A stretch of DNA of 64,000 bases, from contig NZ_JBFWFX010000005.1 of NCBI RefSeq assembly GCF_050286925.1, positions 1-64,000 on the forward strand, given 5' to 3'. The position numbers were made by a program, and so were the translations under genes. Below the pieces are notes generated by a model that had not been told where the DNA came from, searched no databases, and worked only from the letters and a program-made list of their open reading frames with translations. Shown here in pieces: positions 50,295 through 58,862 of the stretch. Position 1 is the first letter of the stretch, and each line of letters starts with the position of its first letter. This DNA is from Caloranaerobacter sp050286925. Lineage in GTDB: Bacteria; Bacillota; Clostridia; Tissierellales; Thermohalobacteraceae.

Positions 50295-51563
50295 ATGTCT
50301 ATTAAAGCACCAAGAGGTACAAAAGATGTATTACCTGCAGACTCATACAAATGGCAGTATTTAGAGAATTTATTTAGAAAGACATGTAAGGAGTTTGGAT
50401 ATAAAGAAATTAGAACACCAATTTTTGAACATACAGAGCTATTTGAAAGAGGTGTTGGAGAAACAACTGATGTGGTTCAAAAAGAAATGTATACTTTTGA
50501 AGATAGAGGCGGTAGAAGTATAACATTAAAACCTGAAGGAACAGCTTCTGTTGTAAGAGCGTATATAGAAAACAAGTTATTTGCAGAACCACAACCTATT
50601 AAGGTTTTTTACATAACTCCAGTTTTAAGATATGAAAGACCACAAAAAGGAAGATTAAGAGAACATCACCAATTTGGAGTTGAAGTTTTTGGGGCAAACA
50701 GTGCATCTGTAGATGCAGAAGTCATAAGTTTAGTATGGACAATTTACAAAAAATTAGGAGTTGAAGATATAGAACTTAATATAAATAGTGTAGGCTGTCC
50801 AAAGTGTAGAAAAGAATATAATGAGATACTTAAAAATTATTTATCAAATAAATTGGAAAACTTATGTCAAACATGTCAAGTGAGATATGAAAAAAACCCA
50901 ATGCGAATTATTGACTGCAAAAATGAAAAATGTCAATCTGAATTAAAAGATGTACCATTGATGATTGATTATTTATGTGATGAGTGCAAAAGTCATTTCA
51001 AGCAAGTTAAAGATTATTTATCTATTCTTAATATTAAATTTATTGTAAATCCAAAAATTGTAAGAGGATTAGATTACTATACGAAAACAGCTTTTGAATT
51101 TATTTCAACTGAAATAGGAGCAAAATCGACTGTTTGTGGTGGTGGAAGATATGATGGACTAGTTGAAGAAATCGGAGGTCCACCAACACCAGGTGTCGGA
51201 TTTGGTATGGGAATTGAAAGGTTATTGTTAACTCTTGAAAATAAAGGTATTGAAATTCCTAAACCTGAGAGATTAGATGTTTTTCTTGTTGCAATAGGCG
51301 AAAATGCAGAAAAAGAAGCTTTTAAGATACTTTATAATTTAAGAGAAAAAGGAATATCAGCAGAAAAGGATCATTTAGGAAGAAGTATAAAAGCACAATT
51401 TAAATATGCAAATAAACTAGATGCTAAATTCACATTAGTGTTAGGAGAAGATGAACTGAATAAAGGATTAGTAAAAATTAAAAATATGGATACTGGTCAG
51501 CAAACTGATATCAAGATTGAAGATATATCTAAATTTATTAAAGAGCAAGGAGGTAATAGATAA
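50295..51563 (+). CDS. hisS: Histidyl-tRNA synthetase
   Basis: A 422-residue class II synthetase. KAPRGTKDVLPADSYKWQYL begins it. Motif 2 is VLRYERPQKGRLREHHQFGV, the His-specific loop is VRGLDYYTKTAFEF, and motif 3 is GVGFGMGIERLLL. The anticodon-binding domain follows. It is first in the T-box operon, and its stop overlaps the aspS start (TAATG). AAGGAGGG site. Confidence 0.97.
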   Translation: MSIKAPRGTKDVLPADSYKWQYLENLFRKTCKEFGYKEIRTPIFEHTELFERGVGETTDVVQKEMYTFEDRGGRSITLKPEGTASVVRAYIENKLFAEPQPIKVFYITPVLRYERPQKGRLREHHQFGVEVFGANSASVDAEVISLVWTIYKKLGVEDIELNINSVGCPKCRKEYNEILKNYLSNKLENLCQTCQVRYEKNPMRIIDCKNEKCQSELKDVPLMIDYLCDECKSHFKQVKDYLSILNIKFIVNPKIVRGLDYYTKTAFEFISTEIGAKSTVCGGGRYDGLVEEIGGPPTPGVGFGMGIERLLLTLENKGIEIPKPERLDVFLVAIGENAEKEAFKILYNLREKGISAEKDHLGRSIKAQFKYANKLDAKFTLVLGEDELNKGLVKIKNMDTGQQTDIKIEDISKFIKEQGGNR

Positions 51564-53350
51564 TGGGAGAGGCAATGGGCAAATTAAGGCGCACTACTAT
51601 GTGTGGTAATTTAAGAGTTGAAGATATTGGTAAAGAAGTTGTACTAATGGGTTGGGTTCAAAAAAGAAGGAATTTAGGTGGTTTAATTTTTGTAGATTTA
51701 AGAGATACAACAGGAATTGTTCAAATAGTTTTTGATAAAGATGTATCAGAAAAGGCTTTTACAAAAGCAGATCAGATTAGAAGTGAATATGTAATTGCAG
51801 TAAAAGGAAAGGTTTATAAAAGACAATCTATAAATGAGAATTTACCAACAGGCGAGATAGAGGTATTTGCAGAGGAACTAAAAATATTAGATGAAGCAGA
51901 AACTCCACCTATTTATATAAAAGATAATGATGATGTTTCAGAAGCTATGAGATTAAAGTATAGATATCTTGATTTAAGAAAACCATCAATGCAACAAAAG
52001 TTAAAAATTAGGCATAAGACAGCAAAAATTGTAAGAGATTTTTTAGATGAAAACAATTTTATTGAAATTGAAACACCTATGCTTACAAAAACAACACCAG
52101 AAGGTGCAAGAGATTACCTTGTACCTAGTAGGGTTAATCCAGGCAAATTTTATGCTTTACCTCAGTCACCACAGTTATTTAAGCAATTATTAATGGTATC
52201 AGGAATGGATAGATATTATCAGATAGTAAAATGTTTTAGAGATGAAGACTTAAGAGCCAACAGACAGCCTGAATTTACACAAATAGATATAGAAATGTCG
52301 TTTGTAGATGTAGATGATGTGATTAGCATTAATGAAAAGTTACTATACAGGATTTTTAAAGAAATAAAAGGAATTGAGATAGAACTGCCTATACAAAGAA
52401 TGAGCTATAACGAAGCAATGGAGAGATATGGTTCTGATAAGCCAGATTTAAGATTTGGATTCGAATTAAAAAATATATCTGACATTGTTGAAAATTCAAA
52501 TTTTAAAGTGTTCTCAGGAACTATCAGTAATGGCGGCAACGTTAGAGGAATTAATTTTAATGGATGTGCCGAAAAATTTAGTAGAAAAGAAATCTCTAAG
52601 CTAGAAGATTTTGTAAAAACATATGGTGCAAAAGGCCTTGCGTGGATAAAAGTAACTGAAGATGGTATATCATCTCCAATAAGTAAGTTTTTAAGTGAAA
52701 ATGAGATTAAAGCTATTTTAGAAAGAATGGAAGCAAAGCCTGGTGACTTGCTTATGTTTGTTGCAGATAAACCTTCAGTAGTATTTGATGCATTAGGACA
52801 TTTGAGAGTAGAAGTTGCTAGAAGATTAGATATAATAGATAAAAATGAGTTTAAATTAGTATGGATAACTGATTTCCCTCTTTTTGAATATGATGAGGAA
52901 GAAGGTAGATATGTAGCTAAGCACCATCCATTTACACATCCGGTAGATGAAGATATAGAACTTTTAGAAACTGCGCCTGAAAAAGTAAGAGCAAAGGCTT
53001 ATGATATTGTTATTAATGGGGATGAAATTGGTGGTGGAAGTATAAGAATCAATAATTCTAAACTGCAAGAAAGAATGTTTAAAGCATTAGGTTTTACTTT
53101 AGAAGAAGCATGGAGTAAATTTGGATTTTTACTTGAAGCATTTAAATATGGTACTCCTCCTCATGGAGGTATTGCATATGGATTTGATAGATTAATAATG
53201 TTGCTTACAGATAGTGATAACATAAGAGATGTAATTGCATTCCCTAAAACACAAAATGCGACTTGTCTATTGACTAATGCACCATCTGAAGCTTCAAAAG
53301 AACAATTAAATGAACTGCATATAAGTGTTGAACTTAATAATGAAAAATAA
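51563..53350 (+). CDS. aspS: Aspartyl-tRNA synthetase
   Basis: A 595-residue bacterial-type AspRS. It has an OB-fold anticodon domain (GWVQKRRNLGGLIFVDLRD), class II motifs (FIEIETPMLTKTTPEGARDY, QLLMVSGMDRYYQIVKCFRD, QPEFTQIDIEMSF), the bacterial GAD insertion (about 300-400) and motif 3 (GIAYGFDRLIML). Start ATG 51563 overlaps the hisS stop, 9 nt after AAGGAGG. The ATG four codons later is a weaker option. The spacing suggests coupled translation. Confidence 0.97.
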   Translation: MGEAMGKLRRTTMCGNLRVEDIGKEVVLMGWVQKRRNLGGLIFVDLRDTTGIVQIVFDKDVSEKAFTKADQIRSEYVIAVKGKVYKRQSINENLPTGEIEVFAEELKILDEAETPPIYIKDNDDVSEAMRLKYRYLDLRKPSMQQKLKIRHKTAKIVRDFLDENNFIEIETPMLTKTTPEGARDYLVPSRVNPGKFYALPQSPQLFKQLLMVSGMDRYYQIVKCFRDEDLRANRQPEFTQIDIEMSFVDVDDVISINEKLLYRIFKEIKGIEIELPIQRMSYNEAMERYGSDKPDLRFGFELKNISDIVENSNFKVFSGTISNGGNVRGINFNGCAEKFSRKEISKLEDFVKTYGAKGLAWIKVTEDGISSPISKFLSENEIKAILERMEAKPGDLLMFVADKPSVVFDALGHLRVEVARRLDIIDKNEFKLVWITDFPLFEYDEEEGRYVAKHHPFTHPVDEDIELLETAPEKVRAKAYDIVINGDEIGGGSIRINNSKLQERMFKALGFTLEEAWSKFGFLLEAFKYGTPPHGGIAYGFDRLIMLLTDSDNIRDVIAFPKTQNATCLLTNAPSEASKEQLNELHISVELNNEK

Positions 53351-53376
53351 GCTGGGAATATAACCCAGCTTTTTTA
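53349..53376. terminator. Terminator after aspS, bidirectional
   Basis: AAGCTGGG (53349-53356) pairs with CCCAGCTT (53364-53371) with a T-run after. The minus strand also gives a usable hairpin at the end of the permease gene. Confidence 0.75.
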
Positions 53377-53904
53377 GCTTAATTTTTCTGTATTTGGAAT
53401 ATTATCATATTTAACAAATAATGAAACTAAATAAGACATGCATAAAATTGAAATTATAGTTAGAATCCATCTTAAAAACATGAATTTAATCCCTAAAAAT
53501 TTTGCTTCGTTTAATAACATGGGAACTTTAATAACAGCCCATGAGCTTAGTATTATTACTATGTTTGAAATACTAGCACCTTTTTTAATTAAAGTTCTGC
53601 ATACAGGAAATGCTGCATATATAGGTCCTGCTGAAAAACTACCAAGAATAAATGATAGTACAATACCTTTAATTCCTGAATTTTCTCCTAAACTATTTAA
53701 TATGAGCTTTTTAGGTACATTTTTTTCAATTAAAGCCGTTATAACAAAAATTGCAGGCATTATTTCTAACATCTCTTTTACATAATACATACTATTTTTT
53801 ACTGATAATATAGCTTTATCTGTATTTATCAAGAATAGTACCAAATAGATCAAGATAACAAGAGTTAACAGTTTATTTTTTTTGATTTTTGCTAAAATAT
53901 TCAT
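53374..53904 (-). CDS. Permease half (ArsP/DUF318-type), second subunit
   Basis: A 176-residue membrane protein with about five helices. SFILGSFSAGPIYAAFPVCR (the G-P-Y-AAFP pattern) and the LNSLGENSGIKGIV segment place it in the permease_6/ArsP_1 family. The whole transporter is normally one chain of about 310-350 residues. Here it is split in two genes that overlap by 4 nt. Related proteins move organoarsenicals or are unknown. The cupin and Crp/Fnr neighbours suggest response to redox or a small ligand (inference). Confidence 0.78.
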   Translation of the reverse strand: MNILAKIKKNKLLTLVILIYLVLFLINTDKAILSVKNSMYYVKEMLEIMPAIFVITALIEKNVPKKLILNSLGENSGIKGIVLSFILGSFSAGPIYAAFPVCRTLIKKGASISNIVIILSSWAVIKVPMLLNEAKFLGIKFMFLRWILTIISILCMSYLVSLFVKYDNIPNTEKLS

Positions 53905-54383
53905 ATAAGTACCCCCATTAGAAAAGAGATAAATAGAGCAAATATAAAGCTTAAAGCATTTCTTATTATCGCAAATTTTGTACCAAAATTTTTCTTTTCT
54001 AAAGGGAAAGTAACAATTCCAACCATTGTTAAAGTAGTTAAGAAAGATGCTATAGGAATTATACTTGCCCCTCTGTCAACTAAAGAACCAACTAGAGGAA
54101 AAGCAACAAAAGCTGGAATTAATGTTATACTACCTACTAAAGCAGAAATTATAGTAGATGATATCGCTTTTGAAGTTCCCATAAAATCTTTTATAATATG
54201 TGGGGGAATAAATGTCAAAATTAATCCAATTAGAAATAGAACTGCTATGATTTCTCCTATCATATTTTTCATTAAATTTTTAGCCATTTTTATTGAACTG
54301 ATAGTTTTTTTCTTATCTTTACCTAAAAAAACTATAAAGAGTACAATAGTAATGCCCCATAAAAGTATAGTAAAAAGATCCAT
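53901..54383 (-). CDS. Permease half (ArsP/DUF318-type), first subunit
   Basis: A 160-residue membrane protein with about five helices. FLIGLILTFIPPHIIKDFMG and STIISALVGSITLIPAFVAF, with VAFPLVGSLVDRGASI after, are the family motifs, the paralogous counterpart of the second subunit's AAFPVCRTLIKKGASI. The two are plainly halves of one duplicated fold. It follows the cupin gene by 3 nt, so cupin-permease1-permease2 is one operon, transcribed away from the Crp/Fnr gene. Confidence 0.78.
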   Translation of the reverse strand: MDLFTILLWGITIVLFIVFLGKDKKKTISSIKMAKNLMKNMIGEIIAVLFLIGLILTFIPPHIIKDFMGTSKAISSTIISALVGSITLIPAFVAFPLVGSLVDRGASIIPIASFLTTLTMVGIVTFPLEKKNFGTKFAIIRNALSFIFALFISFLMGVLI

Positions 54384-54386
54384 TTT

Positions 54387-54710
54387 TTATCTCTCCATAT
54401 CTTTTGGATTTGGTGCCTTTACTACAAAAAACTCAAGAGTTTCATCATTAAAATTGTTTACATTCATTTTAGTTTTAAAAGGAATATTTAATATAGTGCC
54501 TTTACTATATTCTTGGGGTGAATTGTCATTTAGACTAATAGTCATTGTACCTCTCACAATTATCATGTAAACATTAGAATTTGAATAATGTTCTGGTAAT
54601 CCTGTATTTTTAGGAAGTATCATGTGATTTAGCACAACATTATCATCATCAATTATTTTTTCGATTAGCCTTTCATTAGAATCATTATAATTAAAAACTT
54701 TTTCTATCAT
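54387..54710 (-). CDS. Cupin-domain protein
   Basis: A 107-residue single cupin. MILPKNTGLPEHYSNSNVYM supplies the first motif (only one clear His), IIVRGTMTISLND the middle, and IPFKTKMNVNNFNDETLEFF the second, where the usual His is lacking. Metal binding may therefore be weak and the protein may serve as a sensor or chaperone for the permease pair. AAAAGGAGGA site. First gene of the divergent operon, starting 103 bp from the Crp/Fnr start. Confidence 0.78.
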   Translation of the reverse strand: MIEKVFNYNDSNERLIEKIIDDDNVVLNHMILPKNTGLPEHYSNSNVYMIIVRGTMTISLNDNSPQEYSKGTILNIPFKTKMNVNNFNDETLEFFVVKAPNPKDMER

Positions 54711-54772
54711 AACAAAATCCTCCTTTTATTGTTTTTATTTTTATATTATAATTTCAGTATAAATATAATTCT

Positions 54773-54786
54773 GTAACTTATGTTAC
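54773..54786. promoter_or_regulatory. Palindromic operator candidate for the Crp/Fnr regulator
   Basis: GTAAC-TTAT-GTTAC, a perfect 5-bp-arm palindrome (center 4), lies in the 102-bp divergent spacer between the cupin operon and the regulator, 27 nt before the regulator start. Its size and symmetry suit a Crp/Fnr dimer. Binding is inferred. Confidence 0.5.
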
Positions 54787-54812
54787 GAATTTAATTCTAA
54801 GAGGGGGAATAT

Positions 54813-55499
54813 ATGAAATTATTAGAGTATATTCCAGTATTAAAGAAGACAAAATTCTTTAAAAACTTTTCAGATAAAGATATTATTACTTTATTTAATG
54901 AAAATAATTATAAAATTAAAGATTATCCAAAAAGAACAATAATATATTTACAGAATCAAGAGTGTAAAAGTTTTGATATGATTCTCAAAGGAGTTGTAAC
55001 TGTAAAAACAATAGATGAAAATGGAAAAGTATTAACTGTATCAGAGTTTAAAACTGGAGATACTATAGGTGGAAATCTACTGTTTGCTGACTGTAATAAA
55101 TACCCAATGACGGTTGAATCAAAAATAGAGACAACGTTATTACATATGGATAAAGAATTAGTATTAAGATTTTGTCTGATGGATATGAATTTTTCAAGTG
55201 AATTATTAAGGTCGATATCTAATAAAATTTTAATAATTGGAACAAAACTAAAATCTGTAACTATGAAGACTATAAGACAGCAAATAATAGAATTTTTAGC
55301 TAATCAGTATTATATGCAGAATACGCTTGAAATTAAATTGAATATGAGTAAAAAAGAATGGGCTGAAAAGCTAGGAGTTCAAAGGCCATCACTTTCTAGA
55401 GAGTTGTCTAAAATGAAAAAAGAAGGGCTGATAGATTATGATAGAAAAATAATATATATTAAAAACTTGGATATGATTAATAATTATTTTAACTATTAA
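54813..55499 (+). CDS. Crp/Fnr-family transcriptional regulator
   Basis: A 228-residue protein: an N-terminal cyclic-nucleotide-binding-like beta barrel (SFDMILKGVVTVKTIDENGK, then SEFKTGDTIGGNLLFADCNK), a dimer helix, and a C-terminal winged helix with KKEWAEKLGVQRPSLSRELS. No N-terminal Fnr-type Cys cluster is seen, and cAMP-contacting residues are not obvious. The ligand is unknown. AGAGGGGGA site. It is divergent from the cupin-permease operon with a palindrome between them, and likely controls both directions. Confidence 0.87.
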   Translation: MKLLEYIPVLKKTKFFKNFSDKDIITLFNENNYKIKDYPKRTIIYLQNQECKSFDMILKGVVTVKTIDENGKVLTVSEFKTGDTIGGNLLFADCNKYPMTVESKIETTLLHMDKELVLRFCLMDMNFSSELLRSISNKILIIGTKLKSVTMKTIRQQIIEFLANQYYMQNTLEIKLNMSKKEWAEKLGVQRPSLSRELSKMKKEGLIDYDRKIIYIKNLDMINNYFNY

Positions 55500-55687
55500 T
55501 AGTTTAGGACTTTAATTATTTGAAGTAAAAACATTAAAAGTTCTTTTATTGATGAAGATGATAAGCTATGCTATTATTTAATTAAGATAAGTTTAATTAA
55601 TGCAATTTTGTTTTGGAATTTAGTGATTATTAAATTTAACATTAATAATTTAAAATTTAGAATTATTTTAAAGAGGTGTTATAAGAT

Positions 55688-56443
55688 ATGTTGCATGCAT
55701 TTTCAAGAACAGAGATGTTAATAGGCACAGAAGGATTAGAAAAACTTAAAAAAAGTACTGTTGCAGTTTTTGGTATTGGTGGAGTTGGTACTTTTGTAGT
55801 CGAAGGTCTAGTTAGAGCTGGTGTAGGTAAATTCGTATTGGTAGATGATGATGATGTGTGTTTGACTAATATAAATAGACAGATTCATGCTACAAGAAAA
55901 ACTATAGGTAAGCCTAAGGTTGAGGTAATGAGAGATAGAGTGCTAGAGATAAATCCTGATGCAGAAGTTATAACTTATAAGAAATTATATAATACTGAAA
56001 GTGCCGAAATGTTACTTTCAGATTCATATTCTTATGTCGTTGATGCTATAGATATGGTTTCCTCTAAATTAGATTTAATAGAGAGATGTAAAAAAAGAGG
56101 AATACCTATAATAAGTAGTATGGGAGCAGGTAATAAGCTGAATCCTACCATGCTAGAGGTTGATGATATATACAATACGTCTGTTTGTCCGTTGGCTAAG
56201 GTAATGAGAAGGGAATTGAGAAGAAGAGGTATAAAAAGTTTAAAGGTAGTATATTCGAAAGAGAAACCGATAAAACCTAAACTAGTTGGCGGTAATTGTA
56301 AAACTGATTGTATTTGTCCAAATAAAGATAGAACTTGTGCTGAAAGAAGACAGATACCGGGAAGTATTTCTTTTGTTCCATCTGTTGCAGGTTTGATTAT
56401 TGCTTCTGAAGTTGTGAAGGATTTGATAGGATATGAAGAGTAG
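55688..56443 (+). CDS. tcdA: tRNA threonylcarbamoyladenosine dehydratase TcdA
   Basis: A 251-residue E1-like (ThiF) enzyme that cyclises t6A37 in tRNA with ATP. FSRTEMLIGTEGLEKLKKST opens it. VFGIGGVGTFVVEGLVRAGV is the ATP loop, DDDDVCLTNINRQIHA the Asp-Arg pair, and VVDAIDMVSSK another signature. Two CxxC-like Cys groups (NCKTDCICPNKDRTC) near 205 may be a metal site, as in some clostridial versions. AGAGGTG site. The 55500-55687 spacer has no other feature I can support. Confidence 0.93.
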   Translation: MLHAFSRTEMLIGTEGLEKLKKSTVAVFGIGGVGTFVVEGLVRAGVGKFVLVDDDDVCLTNINRQIHATRKTIGKPKVEVMRDRVLEINPDAEVITYKKLYNTESAEMLLSDSYSYVVDAIDMVSSKLDLIERCKKRGIPIISSMGAGNKLNPTMLEVDDIYNTSVCPLAKVMRRELRRRGIKSLKVVYSKEKPIKPKLVGGNCKTDCICPNKDRTCAERRQIPGSISFVPSVAGLIIASEVVKDLIGYEE

Positions 56444-56482
56444 TAATGAAATTAAAATGAAAATATTTGGGAGGTTTAATAA

Positions 56483-56908
56483 ATGGATCAAATAGGTTTT
56501 GTAAGCAGGGTTGATGGGGATAAAGCTGAAGTTATAGTAAGAAGAGTTTCTTCTTGTGGCGATAAATGTACTAGTTGTAAAGGGGGATGTAGTGTACCCG
56601 GAATAAAGGCAACCATTAAGAATACATTAGGAGCAAAGCCAGGAGATTATGTAGAAATTAGAATGAATACGAATATAGTATTAAAATCAGCATTTTTGGT
56701 GTATGTATTACCGCTTGTTTTAATGGTACTGGGAATAAGTTTAAGTATATATTTATTTAAAAATATGGGATATAGTAATTATGAGAATTTAGGTTTTATA
56801 ACAGGATTACTATTTTTAGGTTTTTCATTTATAATTTTAAGATTGTATGATAAAAAAATTAAAAAGAATAAGGATTATAAATTTGAGATGGTAAAAATTT
56901 TAAAATAA
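56483..56908 (+). CDS. SoxR-reducing system protein RseC family
   Basis: A 141-residue protein. An N-terminal Cys-rich segment (SSCGDKCTSCKGGCSVPG, four Cys) probably binds an Fe-S cluster or metal. Two membrane helices follow (LKSAFLVYVLPLVLMVLGIS, and GLLFLGFSFIILRLYD). This is the RseC/MucC arrangement. In clostridia it often accompanies Rnf complexes, which are not in the window. GGGAGGT site, 39 nt after tcdA. Confidence 0.88.
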   Translation: MDQIGFVSRVDGDKAEVIVRRVSSCGDKCTSCKGGCSVPGIKATIKNTLGAKPGDYVEIRMNTNIVLKSAFLVYVLPLVLMVLGISLSIYLFKNMGYSNYENLGFITGLLFLGFSFIILRLYDKKIKKNKDYKFEMVKILK

Positions 56909-56928
56909 GCATAAATGAGGAGGTAAAA

Positions 56929-57198
56929 ATGGAAGTTATAAAGAATACTAATGATATTATAGTTAGATTAAGAAGAATAGAGGGTCAGATAAAAGGTATT
57001 CAACGTATGGTTAATGAAGATAAATGTTGCGGTGATATTTTAATTCAAATAGCAGCAGCTAGGTCTGCACTCAATAAAGTTGGAGGACTAATTTTAGAAA
57101 ACTATATGAAGGATTGTATTAAAGATTACTTAAATAAAAATAAAGGTGATGAAGTAATAGAAGAGCTAATTGATACTATGCTTAAATATACAAAGTAA
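56929..57198 (+). CDS. CsoR/RcnR-family metal- or persulfide-responsive repressor
   Basis: An 89-residue four-helix DUF156 protein. RLRRIEGQIKGIQRMVNEDK is the DNA-binding first helix region. Cysteines are at KCCGDIL and NYMKDCIKDY. In Cu-sensing CsoR the second ligand is a His four residues before the last Cys. Here that position is Tyr, so a copper site is unlikely. The pair of Cys fits a CstR-type persulfide sensor or another metal. AGGAGGT site. Downstream a terminator, no obvious target gene next to it. Confidence 0.88.
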   Translation: MEVIKNTNDIIVRLRRIEGQIKGIQRMVNEDKCCGDILIQIAAARSALNKVGGLILENYMKDCIKDYLNKNKGDEVIEELIDTMLKYTK

Positions 57199-57214
57199 AT
57201 TATATTTTAGTTAC

Positions 57215-57246
57215 AAAAAACTGCTAAAGAATTAGCAGTTTTTTTA
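57215..57246 (+). terminator. Terminator after the CsoR-family gene
   Basis: AAAAAACTGCTAA (57215-57227), loop AGAA, TTAGCAGTTTTTT (57232-57244). Perfect stem with T-run. Repeat copy B begins in its tail. Confidence 0.85.
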
Positions 57247-57435
57247 TAATCCATAGGGAATTATAATAAAATCCCATATTAAAAAAATTAATGTTGATTT
57301 TATTGAAACTTTGTCTGGCATGTTTACATGCCAGAGTCGTTATAAACTGTATTAATTTGTGGATAATTTTAAATATAATTTCCGTAATGGATATAGTCAA
57401 AATCTACCTTAATTTATTTAAATCGAAGATTTTGT
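57241..57435 (-). repeat. Interspersed repeat, copy B (full length)
   Basis: About 195 bp, inverted relative to copies A and C. Reading the minus strand, it runs from ACAAAATCTTCGATTTAAAT to CCCTATGGATTATAAAAA, and is over 80% identical by eye to copy C. It contains the CTGGCATG-TAAA-CATGCCAG hairpin at 57315-57334. It overlaps the 3' end of the next minus-strand gene. Confidence 0.88.
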
Positions 57436-57867
57436 TTTTCTTTTCAGACTAAATATAGTTTTATTTAAAGTAGTAGAAATAATAACACCGCTTGATATAG
57501 CTGCTGCTATAAATAGTGTTTCAGTACCCAAATTAGCAGCTTCAATAAATTTTTTTTCAATAATTGATAGCATTGTATAATACATACCAGCTCCTGGTAC
57601 AAGTGGGACTATTCCGGGTATTATATATACAGTTGCAGGTTTCTTAAACAATCTAGCCATTATTTCTCCTACCATACCAACAGTTATAGCTCCTAAGAAT
57701 GCACCTGCAACTTTTGATGAGTAGTTAATGTTTACAAAGAGATAAATTATCCAACCTAATGCACCTGTTATTCCTGATTTTATAATAGAATCTCTTGGTA
57801 TATTAAAAATAATTGAAAAACCTAATGTGGATAAGAAAGCATAAATAAATTCTTTTATATATATCAA
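57418..57867 (-). CDS. Threonine/serine exporter family, small subunit (YjjB-like)
   Basis: A 149-residue membrane protein, about four or five helices, of the DUF3815/ThrE-2 family (AFLGAITVGMVGEIMARLFK and IIPGIVPLVPGAGMYYTMLS are typical). With the upstream gene it equals one full ThrE-type exporter. The last five residues (TKSSI) and the stop come from the repeat, so the native C-terminus may have been altered by insertion. It starts 3 nt after the larger subunit's stop. Confidence 0.85.
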   Translation of the reverse strand: MIYIKEFIYAFLSTLGFSIIFNIPRDSIIKSGITGALGWIIYLFVNINYSSKVAGAFLGAITVGMVGEIMARLFKKPATVYIIPGIVPLVPGAGMYYTMLSIIEKKFIEAANLGTETLFIAAAISSGVIISTTLNKTIFSLKRKTKSSI

Positions 57868-57869
57868 TT

Positions 57870-58646
57870 TTACATCCCTCCAAATAATAGAAAAGATAAT
57901 TTTAAAGTAGCACCAACACCAAAGGCTATCGCTGTTGCAACAATTATAGCTTCTAATCCTCTAGAAATACCAGAAAGAAAGTCTCCGCTAATTGAGTCTC
58001 TGATTGCATTAGTTATTGCAACGCCTGGAACTAGAAGCATTATAGAGCCTATAATAATTTTATCCATATTTGTACCAAAACCTAAATTAACTGATATTAT
58101 AGATAATATTGTTACTATAGAACTACTTATAATATTAGAAAGAAAAAAAGTAAAGTTTTTCTTACTTAAAAATTCCATTACTAGAACTACAATAGAACTT
58201 ATAATAAAAGTTGAAACGAAATCTGTAAAACTTCCCTTGAATAATAAAGTAAAAAAGCTACCTGCAAAGCCACCGAATATAAGCCTTAGGCTTTTAGGAT
58301 ATGTTTTAATATTATCAATATTATTTAGCATTTCAAAGCCCTTATCGATAGACATATTAGAGTTTACGAATTGTCTTGAAAATTCATTAACAAGTGCAAT
58401 CTTATTAAGATCAAATTTAATACTTTTAATTCTCTTTATATAAGTTAATACTTCGCCTTTATATTCTACGGAAAGAAATATACCAGTCGGAGTAACAAAA
58501 GCTTCTGCAAAATCTATATTTCGTGATTTACAGATTCTCTTTATAGTATCTTCTACTCTATAAGTTTCTGCACCGTTTTTAAGCATAATTTTGCCAGCTA
58601 GAATAGCCATAACTAGTAGTCTTTTGATATCGTTTAAAGATTCCAT
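57870..58646 (-). CDS. Threonine/serine exporter family, large subunit (YjjP-like)
   Basis: A 258-residue protein of the DUF1212/ThrE family. A soluble N-terminal part (LKNGAETYRVEDTIKRICKS, TPTGIFLSVEYKGE) precedes about five helices with FGGFAGSFFTLLFKGSFTD and MLLVPGVAITNAIRDSISGD. Split ThrE pairs export Ser/Thr or, in YjjPB, succinate. The substrate here is open. glyA, divergently beyond it, uses serine, which is suggestive. AAAGGTAGGT site. Confidence 0.87.
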   Translation of the reverse strand: MESLNDIKRLLVMAILAGKIMLKNGAETYRVEDTIKRICKSRNIDFAEAFVTPTGIFLSVEYKGEVLTYIKRIKSIKFDLNKIALVNEFSRQFVNSNMSIDKGFEMLNNIDNIKTYPKSLRLIFGGFAGSFFTLLFKGSFTDFVSTFIISSIVVLVMEFLSKKNFTFFLSNIISSSIVTILSIISVNLGFGTNMDKIIIGSIMLLVPGVAITNAIRDSISGDFLSGISRGLEAIIVATAIAFGVGATLKLSFLLFGGM

Positions 58647-58672
58647 GATGACACCTACCTTTATCTCATCAG

Positions 58673-58693
58673 TTTATTTAAATCGAAGATTTT
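58673..58693 (-). repeat. Interspersed repeat, copy D (21-nt end fragment)
   Basis: TTTATTTAAATCGAAGATTTT is identical to the corresponding end of copy B, in the same orientation. It lies just upstream of the exporter operon, whose other end holds copy B. Confidence 0.6.
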
Positions 58694-58862
58694 ATTCAAA
58701 GTTAAAAATTTGTAGAAAAATTTCCTATTTTGAAAATATTCTAGTATAATATAATTGGTAGACTTTTTAAGTAGCATAGTTAACTATTTACAAAAGTATT
58801 ATATAAGAAAAAATAAAAATATCAATACTTTATTTAAATTTATTATAGAAAGGGGAAGTAAT

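Noticed and set aside
58755..58862. N-terminal extension of GlyA
   Set aside because: No conservation expected before MDFSNLKKFDPEVMQAIEQE and a strong site precedes 58863.
58647..58862. Glycine riboswitch before glyA
   Set aside because: No paired aptamer-like structure or conserved core seen.
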